A stretch of DNA of 64,000 nucleotides from Fomes fomentarius (lineage: Eukaryota; Basidiomycota; Agaricomycetes; Polyporales; Polyporaceae): NCBI GenBank assembly GCA_022606135.1, contig JABYQN010000011.1:248001-312000 (forward strand), given 5' to 3'. Below are positions 11,598 to 23,000 of this stretch, piece by piece; position 1 is the first letter of the stretch, and every line of letters begins with the position of its first letter. The position numbers were made by a program, and so were the translations under genes. The notes below the pieces were generated by a model. That model was not told the DNA's origin. It did not search any database and was given only the letters and a program-made list of their open reading frames with translations.

Positions 11598-14500
11598 GTC
11601 TTCCTCTCTCTCCATCTCCGCGGGCAAGGTGGCTGAGTGGCTGGACGGTGGGAGTCCAGTCCACAGCTCTGGTACGCTCAGAGGTGCCCCACAGACGCAG
11701 GGACTTTTGTAACGCTGGCAGCAGTCCGTGCGTGTCGCTTTTTTTTACAAGCGTTGAATGACAGGTTGTTGGGACTCAATCGACCTGGGAAGGCGCGATG
11801 ACACGCCAACAATGTTGAAGCCACAGACCGCGCCAGTGGCGCGCACGCGGCCCCCACAACATGTGCTCCTCAGCACCATAAGGACTGGACTGCTGTCGGG
11901 GATCTCGCTCATGATCTGCTCGCTGTATTGACACACATGTGTAGTCAACCACTGGTCTCGTGCACTACGCTATATAGTAAATTATGCACACCGGAAACTC
12001 TTCCGTACACTATCCATGCGCGTCGCCTACTGCCAGTGCGACGTCACCGGTGCTGCCAGTGTATGACCCAACGAAACACGTATGTGGCACACTGTACTGG
12101 TCATCCCCCTGAGAACAACTGGAGGGCACCCTAAGCCCGGATCGCCCATCCCCCACGCCGGTCGCGGTGGTGGGAAACTCGGTCTGAGGTTTTCTGCACC
12201 CATGCTCAATGCTCATGTTGATTCTCCCAGTAAACGGTGCGGTACGCAGCATGCAGCGTCTGGATGAATGCTTTGACGATTCCCTCGATCGGCACTAAAC
12301 CACTCCGAGCGGCCTTCAATCCGGGACACGCGTAGATAGGAGGGCCGAGCCTACGAGCTTCGAGCCCGAGTACACCGTCAGCTCGCCCGCCCCCGCACTG
12401 GCGATGTACGATAGTCGCCTAACGTCACCGCGGCGGACCGTCGACGTCGCTTCCGTCCCACATCGGAGTGCGCGGATGCGGCGAAGCTCCCACATTCTCT
12501 GCTGTCGGGTCTGTCGTCGGCCCATGTGTGTGCAGTCTGCCCGGTTAGCGCAATCACTTCTTGTGCCCCTCGCTGCGATGCTCGTTAGGATGCCCCTGTC
12601 CTCCATGCGCGGTGCAGACCGTGTGCCACATCTAGGGGTGCCAGAGTGTCTCAACAGAGGCGAGATGCTGTCAGATTCGCTACCACGCCGCCCTCCACCG
12701 CCTGCGCAATCTTTCGTGCCTCTCCTCTCCGGGGTTGCCAGTTGGGAACATCTTCCCGTCTGCCAGTGTTGGAGCGAGCTAGAGAAGATAGGTCCAATTC
12801 TGCTCCGAGGCTTCCCGACGCCCCTTGGTCCCGCGGAGGGGTGACATCGGACATCGAGCAAGGTCCCGCCGACTGATCCCTCCTTCACGACACATCGCAG
12901 CGGACGCGCTTCTCGCAGTGTTTTCCCATCGAGTGAGTGTTCCATCCTGGATGCCCGCTCGGTGCGGGCATAGCAACGATCACCTGTCGCCGTACTCGTA
13001 GTCGGATGCGACGGACAGATAGTCGAGCTCGTAGACCGTAGTATCTCGCCAAAGACTGACCGCTGACGCCCATATAACCCCCGCAGGCGTCTGGCGCAAC
13101 GTGCGATGCAGCCACAGTGACAGACGCGCCGCCCTCACAGCGCGTCTCCAATCACGGCCTGGAGCCTGGGGCCCGGGTCCTAGGTTATTCCAGTCGAAAC
13201 ATGGGTTTATAATGTGCCGTGACGGCCCTCGATAAGAGCCTCTGGGAGGAGCGTTGGGAGGATTTTGAAGCACCGGCGCCGAAGCCGCACAACACTCACG
13301 AGGTGGTACGTCGTCGTTATTGTGGTTCCACAGATCGTCCAGGGTCCCGAGTCAGGCCGTCTAGGTCTTCTTGCCTCCCGTTCGACGGCGGCGGGATGAC
13401 ATTTACTGTCCGTTCTGCCCGTGTGCTGGAACGAAGATCGCGTCATCGCATCGTGAGCCTCGCTGCAACAGAGACACGGACGTACATGAAGGCATGGATG
13501 CGCAGCGCACGGTCGCTTGGAAGTTGGAAGACCGGGGCGCACGGCAAGGGAGCCCGGGGCGCAGAGTCAGTCAGTCAGCCAGCCACAGGCTCACAGCAGA
13601 CAGGCGCAGATCGTGCGCCGGCGGAGTTGGGCCACACTTCTGTTCACGTTCGATGGAACATGGAACATGGCGCATGCTGGGTGCGCGTAGCAGATCCGGG
13701 CGGTGCCTTGTCATATGGACAGGCTGGGCGGAAATCTTGTTGTGCGTCCGTGGGGTCGTGGACTCGTGGACTCGTGGTGTATGGGAACGTGGAAGATAGA
13801 AGGATGCGCGAGGGTGGCCCTTCGGCCTTTCGCATTGTGGTTCGAGGGTGGTCGGCCGTCGAGTCTCGCCGCACGCTCTCCAGTGCGCTGGGTGAGATGT
13901 GGTTCCGCGTAATGGTCCTTGTTGATGGGTAGGTGGGTTCCTCTGCGACATGGGGTCAGAACACCCGGTGCGAATAGCGAGCCGGGCCTTCTTTACACCT
14001 GCCTTGTGTTCTGGAACCTGGAGTGGTACCCGCGTTACACTGCCAACTCGATTGCATGCCGAGCCATCCGCTCGGTCATGAGTCATGATGCGTGGCTCTA
14101 CATCGCGCTTCCTAGCTGTTTAGCTCTATTGTTATTGTTTACGAACTTCTTCAGGCACTCTGCTTTGCCCCAACGGCGGGGTTAGGCGGTGCGCTTGAAG
14201 TTAACGCCCTTCTTTGGACGAGAGTTCATTGGACATTCCTATCGATCAATCTCATCGCGACGGCTCATGACGAGTGGACAAGAAATGACCCCTGTGACGG
14301 ATGATGACGACTGGTGAGTGGTGACGAGGTTCGCGCATTCCATGCGGTCCCGGCAGTCAGCCTGAGCGATGTACATCGCTATACCTGACACTCCCAGTGG
14401 TCGGTGGGCGGAGGAGTTATTCAAGCTGGCACGGGCGTGGCACTCCGACACTCTGGAAAATGCGTCATAGGTATCACGGCCCGAGCTTTCATGGAAGTGG

Positions 14501-15130
14501 GTGGTTTCCCTGACAACGTAGGATTTAGTATCTGATACAATTTCTTTCTCCTGGCTGCCGGATAGTTGTTTACCAGCCTGTCTCGAACGAGGTTCAATGC
14601 CCAACATCGATCCTTGTCTTGTTTCAAGTTACACCAACTCAGGCAACCCTGCCTCTATGTGAGCTCTTTCAGCCGGATGTCGAGGGGTCCAACTTAGAGG
14701 CTGGATTATTGAGTGGCCAATCTTCGGTGCGGGCTCCTCCACCCTACATGTTCATATATCTGGCCGCGGTATGTCCGCTCGCGATGTTATTCAATTTGAA
14801 TCATGGCGTGTCTGTAATCAACCCATCCTATTTTTGCATTCAGTATGCGGTAGGCTGGGTCGTTTGCACTCAGGCACTTCTCTTGCCGGTTTATGGACAT
14901 TTCCATTATATGAGAATCTTTCGATGACATTCCAAAATATCTCGGACGACGCCATCAAACATATTCCCTTCTTTCGAACACGTGAGAACGTCGTGACAAG
15001 GACTAGAATCTGGAATCTGGAATATCGATGTTCGATGGTCTATGGGATCTACGGTATTTCCAAGACGTCTACGGGAGTCTTTGAGAACGAGTACAAGTTG
15101 ATTTACATCTGACTACACGCACACGTATCC

Positions 15131-17245
15131 TCAAACTGCACTAACGTAGATGGACTCCAGCTCCTTCTCGAACAATACCTCAGTTGCGGGTCTCCTGTCA
15201 TTCCAACGTCAGCCATGCGTCACTGTAGTACAATCTCACCCACGAAGACCACGTACCGGACATTGCCTTTCAACTACGACGCAACTTGGTTAGGCGGAAC
15301 GACAGTCACTCGAACGTCAAGTGTGTACTCACCGTGGTGCGAACGAGGGTCCCCTGCTCGACAACGATGATTCTCCTCGGGTCTTCGATCCGCTCGTGAG
15401 GGAAGAGCCGGCTGGAGTGCTCCGCCGTCCGCTCTACGATCGTTTGTGCGACAGCCCTCCGTGCAGCCTCGTCCAGCCCGCTCTGCGCACTCTCGACGAT
15501 GACGACTGGGAACAGCTTCCCTGAACCGACAACGACCGCATCATGCACCACGTCCTGGCAGGACTTGCGTACCAGATCCTCGATCGTCCTAGCGTCCCAC
15601 ACACACGTCAGAGCGGGAACCAAGCAGCGCGTCGTTACCTGAGAACAGTAGATCTCGAGTGCTCACTTGGTATCGACGAATCCCTCGACGGTCTTGATCC
15701 AGTCTCCCGATCGGCCGCGGTATACGTACCCATCGTGAACCTTCTCGAAGATGTCGTTGGTGTGATAGTAGCCGTCCTCTCTAACGAACGGAGGAGGCGG
15801 GCAGTCGTCTGCACCAGCCGGGACAGCAACTTCATACAGCTCCGCGCCACTTGGCTCTTCGGCTTGGTATGGGAGGAACACTGGGTTTGTGCCCGGGATA
15901 GGCCTGAGCAGACGGGAAGAGTGGTCGGCGCCGAGACGTGCTCTCAGGAGGGGACCTACAGTCAACAGTCAGATCAGGACTTCGGTTGAGTGGGGGGTAA
16001 CTTAGCATACCTGTTTCTGTTGTCGAGTACGTTGTCTAGTACAGGAGAGGGGTTTTAGAGTGGCACACAAGAGCAGCAAAACAGCATCTCATATGCACTG
16101 ACCACAATCTTGATATCGTTGGCGTGAGCCCACTCGTCATCCTCCTTGTTCAGCGCGACTCCTGTGTGGGAGATTTGGTTTAGCTCTTTCAGCGCAGCCC
16201 TGACGTTATCGTCCTTCTTCGCCGCGCGGATGATGTCCGAGAGGAAGGTTGCGAAGATCACGAACGTAGAAAGCCCGCAGACGCGTCGCATGCCCACGAA
16301 TTCCTCAACGCCTATAGCCGTGGACGAGCTCTGGACCATGCACCCGCCTACGCGCAACAGCAGAAGGAAGACTAGACACCGCGACAACGAATTTCAGGGA
16401 TGTTAGTACAGACAAGTCACTGCGACACTGCGACACTGAACAAGGTGCGCACTGTGGAAAGACGCGATATGAGCGGTGCTCCCAATGGTATTGATGACGA
16501 TCTGGGGCGATTCCGTAGCTGGCTCAGCACCCGCGGCGGACAGGTGGTCGAGCTTGTATTGGAGCACAGAGTGGAGCATCTTGTATGTGTTTGGAAGGAT
16601 CTTCGGCATCCCACCTGTCGTCCCTGACGAATGGAACAACACCGCGAGATCGTCTCGTCCGACTGGCGCAACGCTCTCCAGGTCGAACGTGAGTGCATCC
16701 TCTTGTCCTGCCGACTTGAGTTCAGCGATGGCCTGCACCATGTCTGCATCCTCGACGGGTGGAAATTGGGGCACTGGGGATGCCGCAGGGTCCGGAACCA
16801 TATGGAGGTGGGATGGGTCAACGATCAGTGCTTTCCCCCCGCTCTTCGCGATCAGGTCGTATATGACGGAGACATTCTTGAAGTCTCCGCTGCCGAAGAG
16901 TTGTGGTGTGTACCCGAGTGAGGAGATCGTGATGTTGTTCACAAGGTCGGTCCACTTGCGACCGGTGAGCCTGGATAACTGTTGAGTACTGTTGTTGCTA
17001 GAAATGAGAAGAGGTACTCTGTACCAAAGTCCAACGACGTCTAGAGGCTTGACACCAAGAGGTTCGAGCGTGCGCTTCCAATGGGCACGGGTGACTGCGA
17101 GTCGCTGTTCCAACTCCTGGTACGTCACGTTTCCCCAGGCGTCGTTGCGCCCGAGATACGGTCTGAACGCAAGCGCATCTCCGTGTTTGCGTAGAGACGG
17201 TATGACCAAAGGAAGGTAGTGGTTATCTATACTCTTCTCCGACAT
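15131..17245 (-). CDS. AMP-forming adenylating enzyme (ANL superfamily)
   Basis: Predicted 570-residue adenylating enzyme that would activate a carboxylic acid as an acyl-AMP. Exons on the minus strand: 17245-16453, 16371-16103, 16035-16011, 15955-15667, 15588-15333, 15273-15257, 15194-15131. All introns are GT-AG and phase-consistent; the first (16372-16452) has an alternative donor. Family motifs appear in order: the phosphate loop FHSSGTTGGMPK (about residue 210), TTYSTTETG in the 25-nt exon, YHTNDIFEKV, YRGRSGDWIK, IEDLVRKSC, and the C-terminal catalytic-lysine region TLKGNVRRPA. The length suits a stand-alone enzyme; no carrier or reductase domain follows, unlike fungal NRPS-like reductases. 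Substrate cannot be read from sequence. An in-frame ATG 27 codons upstream is less likely the start because a TATA-like element lies just above the chosen one. Confidence 0.88.
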
Positions 17246-17315
17246 GGGATCGACCAATCGTGAAAGCAAACAGTAAGAACGGGAGGTGAATCGATCGTTG
17301 CGATGATAAGGCGGG

Positions 17316-17322
17316 TATATAT
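17316..17322 (-). promoter_or_regulatory. TATA-like element of the adenylating-enzyme gene
   Basis: TATATAT about 71 bp upstream of the proposed start codon at 17245 and the only such element nearby. The spacing suits a TATA box with a short 5' leader. Confidence 0.4.
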
Positions 17323-20092
17323 GCACGCGTGAGCGCTAGGATGTTGTTGATAGAACACAAGAGCCTCTTTGCTTATGTAGTGCTGAACGAGCGTGTGTCA
17401 CGGATTGCGAATGATCATCATAGAACTATTGGGCGGCGGTTACACGTGCTTCTGGAGTTATTCAGCGAAGGCATCTTGATGTTCGTGGAGGATGTACATC
17501 ACGGTCTCATCATGCGGCTTATCACATCCATGATCGGCGTACGGCACCGGCAAGGTGATCAAGTCTATTCATCCGAGTCGGGAAGGCGACTCGAAACCTG
17601 ACCAGAGTGCAGAATATTGATATTCGGAACACATGTAGTCTCTGATATGGTATGACAGGTCTTGAACAAGTCCCACGTCTTGCGAGGTGACGACTACGTT
17701 ATCTTGTGGCACTGTCGTTCTAGTATAATTCTATACTCCCATGTCTGATCACAGATCAACTTGGCGGATTCCGACACTCACGAGAGTTCACGAGACTTGC
17801 CATCGCGTAATTGGTCGGACATTAAAGTGAGTCCGAGAAGTGGCTTGGTGCTGTGGCATGCTATTAGATGACAAGGTGAGGCATCATAATACCTTCATGG
17901 CTCAAGTCGTGCTGTGATCTAGAAATGCCATTTGAGACTATTGAGGTTGGTGTACCTCGCCCTGCCTGTGTGTCATTCAGATAGGGACTCTCATCGGTCG
18001 AGCCAGCGTTTCACTCACTAATACATGGTCAACGAGGAATACACATTCACAGGTCAGATAGCCTATAGCCTGACACTAGGGATTGAGTATTTACTCGCAG
18101 AGTTAGTACCTTAGTAGGCAAGTGATTGAATCATCTTGTTGCTCACGCCACAATTCATTCTTCGCGGACGTGATTGACCACCGGAGAACACATCGCTGAC
18201 TATGCTCTTCCTGGTGTAGTAGGCATGTATAGAGGGTAGATGGACTGAGCAAAGACGTCGCAGCCCAGGCAGCGCTAGAGAAGCCATGAATTTGTCCTGT
18301 CGGTCGGAAGTTGCCGACCGTCATATTTCGACTCGAGTGTGACTCCCGGCCTGTTCAAGTGCATCACCGCTACTTATCATTGAAAATCGGTACACAATGT
18401 GACTGCGTATAATTACCATTGACTCACGCACTGTCCTAACCTTTTGGATCACTCACAAAAATCATAGGGGACAGCGTAACACCGACCCATGCACTGGCAC
18501 ACTGGCACTGCCAGTGGCACTGTTGTCATCTGAGACTGGTACCAACTTGCAATTGAAAACTCGGTGCTGTGACCTCTCAGATCTAAGCGCGGGCAGATCT
18601 GGCCGTTGTGCAATTGAATCGGCCTTTGCAACCACATCTAGTATCGTTTCGAGCACGCATTGTCTAGCTACATGTACCACTGGCAGAGCACCGTGACAGC
18701 ACCCGGCGGGGTATAGAAGAATGTTCTTGCAACAAGGACAAACCCCAACACTCTCCTGTACCCACCGAATATGGGCAACTTCCTCCATCTACTATATTCT
18801 CACTCGATTCGTCTGACGGACAAATTTCTCAGGTTCTACGCCTTTCCTCTAGAGTGAGTTTGAACTCGGGCCGTTGTGTATGACTTGACCGAACCAAATT
18901 CCTCCCTGTTCCAGATGTGTGTTGTTGCTGTGGAGGCGTGCTTCCTTCAGCAGATGGAGCAGCTGATGCAATGCTGGCTTGGAGCACCCAGCAATCCACC
19001 GGGGACAACAGAGGCCTGCATAATTCCAACAAGGGGAACGACTGCAAAGTCACGATTGAAACACAGTAAGGTCTTTGATAGCGATTCCACGATGGCATCA
19101 AGCAGGACGTCCTGAACGCCAGCACTGGCACCGTCTTGAGCGACCAGATTTCAGACAAACCGCTATTGATTTGACAGTGAGTTACCCCGTCCCCATGGGA
19201 CACATGAAATAATCTAAACCCAGAATCGGCTCTTGCTCCACCAGATCATCCCAGACAACGAGAATCCGAGGCCCGCCGATGTTATTGCCTGTCTCACCGG
19301 TGAGCACCTCTGACATCATGATTCATGCCTTTACATCGAATCCTAATCCTGGGGATGTGTTAAGCTCTATGACAATGCGCCACTCTCATTCCGTGCATTG
19401 CTCTCGTATATAAATTGCCGTAAAATTGCACTCGAAAGTGCATTGTATTCAACAACTGGTTACGATAGGCCCAAGCCTGATGGGTCAAATATAATGTAGC
19501 AGTCACGGCGGCCCAGTGAGAAGGCGAAGGCGACTACACTAACTCCCTTGTGGTAAAATCATGGTTGTCCAATTATTGAGCCGCACGAGGGTCTGAATTC
19601 TTGGGTCAGCAAGCCTGCCCACACTGTAGAAGGTGTCCGTCGGAGACAAGAGTACATAGTATCCTGTGAGAAGCAAGTACTTACCCCTTGACACAATGAG
19701 TCGATTCCCCAGGACGCCCCAGTCTGTGCACACCAAAACAACGAAGCAAGCCAAGGAGGGAGTGCAGTGAGCGTGACCGGACGGTGACCCAGACCTCATC
19801 ATTGCCAGATCATGAATTCGAATTTCGAATTCGTTGAAGTTTTGATTCGAGTGATACTTGCTAGTAAGAAGTCCATGTTCATACTAGACTAAATTCGCAC
19901 AGTCAACGCCTTGCGTCTCTGGGTTGATTGGCTCGCCGAAGAACTTGTTTATAGTCGCATATCGAGCATTGCAAATATTGTAGACCCATGAAGCAGCGTA
20001 GCGCCAGAGGAGCAAAACGGGCAAAGGCCGACGTGACGACGTGACAGTCACACATCCACGCGTTTGGACGCGACGCCCGACGACGGTGTCGC
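17323..20092. other. Intergenic, with exon-like relics
   Basis: No complete gene. On the plus strand, 18915-19065, 19103-19176 and 19224-19299 look like exons: protein-like frames bounded by AG acceptors and GTAAGG or GTGAGT/GTGAGC donors. They cannot be joined without a stop or an implausibly short intron, so this may be a decayed gene. A 90-codon plus-strand frame at 17329-17601 has no recognisable features. Confidence 0.4.
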
Positions 20093-23000
20093 ATGTCCTC
20101 ACCTCACCACCGTCGTCCGTCGGCGACGATGACCACATTTTCCGACGGCGACGACGTGGCCGCCATGGCCGACTACGATACCCAGGGTAACATGCGCCTC
20201 CACCTTCAGACCCTCCTCGACAACAAGGAAAAGCAACTTCAATCCGCCGCGACGCTCGGGCACCAGCTGCTGGCCCAGCGCACGGAACTGGAGGATCGAA
20301 TCAAGCAGATGCAGGACCTGGAGCTTGATGGAACTGGAAGCGACGACGGGCTTGATGGCAGTGTCGGGGACAAGTACCGCGAGCTTGCGGATGCGATCAA
20401 GGCTTGGGACACGGAGAATGAGCACTTGACAAGCGTGTTTGGTTCGAAAGTGAGTGGCAACTTTGTTCAGCATCTGTCCCGCTAGCCCAACCTCGTATGC
20501 TTATTTTATTAGCCCACAAATGGAGTCCATGCCCCGGCCTCGCGTCACGCAGAGCCTTCGCGGAATGAACATGAACGGTCCAAGGGTGCAGCTGCGGGCC
20601 CGTCCGCCGCACAGTCATCTCGTCGTGCCAAAAATGCTGCTCATCGTGCAGATGACGTCGGTGAGTTCTCTATGACTTCCCGCGACTCCGTCTGCGAGCT
20701 CGTAAACCCGGTATCACGTCCGTCTGCAATCGGTGTTAGCGGGTATTCCGTGTAGCAACGGATCTCTGCATGTGGCGCATGCGCAGAGATTCCATTCAAG
20801 GACGTCGAACGAGTCTGCGTCTGCATTTGGGGGTTGGCACGAGGCGAAGGACGCCTGTTTTGGCGAAACGAAAGGCTGCTTGCCTTGTTATGGTCACCAT
20901 AGGGTAGGGTGAGCCTCTGCACCGTGCACCGTACCGTCCAATCAAGGGCACGGTTATGGACCAGAAACGGTGCAGAGACTCTGCCTGTACCGTTCTGGTG
21001 GTTAGCATGTAGATGTCTGGGATATATTGTTCGCTATCCCGTGTCTCCCATCTCGAGATTCGTTTACCCTGGATGCCGAACAGTAGCCTCCTACGTACCC
21101 TTGGGGATCTCCCGTCCCTCGCGCTCTACACTAACTCATCGTGTTGAGAGAGGCTGAGAGAGCTCGCGCTGGGACGTCCCAGGCCTCCGCGGGATGACTA
21201 TTCCATACCCTTCATTCCAACTTCATCATCAAAAGAAGAGTCCACCTCATATCAGCAATACCTAGGTTTGTTGCTGATACCAATCAGGCTCCGACACTAA
21301 GGCAGGTTTGAAGAGACCTCCTGACCGTCTGAATTAGCCTAATTGGGTCTAATCAGCCTGAATGATAACCCTAGGTGTCGCTGATGGCCACTCACTCGCC
21401 GTCGCCGCCCTTCTGAGGGAAAGGCATTCTCTTCGCTGAAGCGAAAGTTTGGACCATGTGTGCTGAGTCTCAGCCTCTATGATTGATCGTTTTGGGGCTC
21501 GCTACCTATTGCGTGGATCACTAACGTCAGGGTTTGTCTGCAGAATTCGCATTCGAGATTGGGAGTGGTCTCTTGACTGAGGTGAGGCGGTTGCAAAGCT
21601 TGCTAGGAGAGCGGGATAAGGCGATCCAAGACATGAAGGAGGAGAAGGACGACTTGGAAAAGCAGGCCGAGAACCTCCGATCAGCGCTCCGCGAACAAGA
21701 GCAATCCGCAGACAAGTTCAAGGAGGAGAACTGGAATCTTGAGGTCACTCTCCAGGAGCTACGGACGCAGGTCGCAGACTCACAGGCCACCGCACAACGT
21801 CTCGAAGGCGAGAACAAACGCCTGACGCGCCAATTGACAACTGTACGGGAGACGGCCGACCAGCACAAGAACGAGGCTGACCGCCAGCAAGTTGCGTACG
21901 AGGAACTGAAAGCGAAACACGAGACGGATGTCGCCCAGGCTCGCAAGCAGGCCGCGAGTCTCCAACGCGATAAGTCCGATCTCCAACAGGCCCTCGACTC
22001 TATGAAGGCGGAGGTGGCAAAGGCTAGCCGACGTCTCCCTCGCTTTGGTTCACCGCTCACTCCGAACGGTGTTTCCGCGTCAGAGGCTGTCACACCCGCT
22101 GATCAAGACGACGAGGATGTATTCAGTGCAGCTGGCGCATCGACGCACACGCGCAAGAAGCTGGACAACTCGGGTCTTTTCCCGCCCGACTTTGACTTCG
22201 CAGATGAATCCCCTGACCCGTCGCCGTCCAAACCGTTCCTTGCCCCCAATCACCCCACGAACGAGATCGAGGCTCTCCAGCAGCGTCTTGCTCATGCGCA
22301 ACGGCAGATCAACACCCTCAAGAGTACGTTGCAGCGCGAGAAAGAGCTCAAGATGGACTACCGGCGCAAACTGGAGGCCTCTCCGGGCTTCGCCATCGAA
22401 GAAGAGGACGACGACACTGTAGAAGAACCGGCCGGCGTGGAGAAGCCTAAAGCACGTCTCACTCCCTACCGCTCTGGTCGTGGTCGTGGTCGTGGCCGGG
22501 GCCGGGGTGGTCTCACCCTCATCCAACGCCTCGGTATGGCACAGCACAGTCCTGCTTCTGAGTACAACGACGACTTCGACTCTGATGCGTCCCCTATACC
22601 TGCTGTGCCACCGATCCCGGCTGCGTTTCGCCCTGACGAAAGCATGGAAGAGGAAGAAGAACTGTATATACAGGCGTCTCCTTCACCTGCCATACAGTCC
22701 AATCGCACCAGCGTCGATGGCATGGATCCTGCATTTGCCAATATTCTCCGCCGTTCTGCATCCGCTGGCTCTATCGGTGGCGGCAGTCCCTTACGTCAAA
22801 GCGTACTCGCACGGGGAGGCCGCGGCGGTACTCTCCCGCGCGCACGACGTGGAGGAGCTGCGTACCAAGAGGCACGTCCGCCATCGCTTGTTGGACAGCC
22901 AGAGGCTCTCTCCGCGGAGCTCGGGTTCGGTATGCTGGAGCCCGAGGCGACCTCCCACATTGCGGACGACTTGCAACAGGAGTTAGAGGGGGTCGAGACT

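Larger units (their letters stand above)
8637..15130. other. Gene-free region, right part
   Basis: No supported gene. Notable contents are a 13-base G run (9189-9201), a CT microsatellite (11580-11597), an isolated tRNA-like A box near 11630 followed by eight T at 11739-11746, and a 16-bp sequence (CTTGTACGTGTAAGCG) present near 8880 and again near 9528. Together with the left part this makes about 15 kb without a gene, against roughly one gene per 2-3 kb in the rest of the window. Confidence 0.6.

Noticed and set aside
11626..11746. tRNA-like A box (TGGCTGAGTGGCTGG) followed by a run of eight T, resembling a Pol III gene for tRNA-Ser or tRNA-Leu.
   Set aside because: No B box (GGTTCGANTCC) lies at the right distance and no acceptor stem can be formed, so it is at most a tRNA relic or chance.
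12316..13932. Open frames of 209 codons (minus, 12316-12945) and 237 codons (plus, 13219-13932).
   Set aside because: No domain, no splice partners and composition like the rest of the gene desert.
21527..22093. 188-codon frame antisense to the Num1-like coiled coil.
   Set aside because: Shadow of strongly biased coding sequence on the plus strand.
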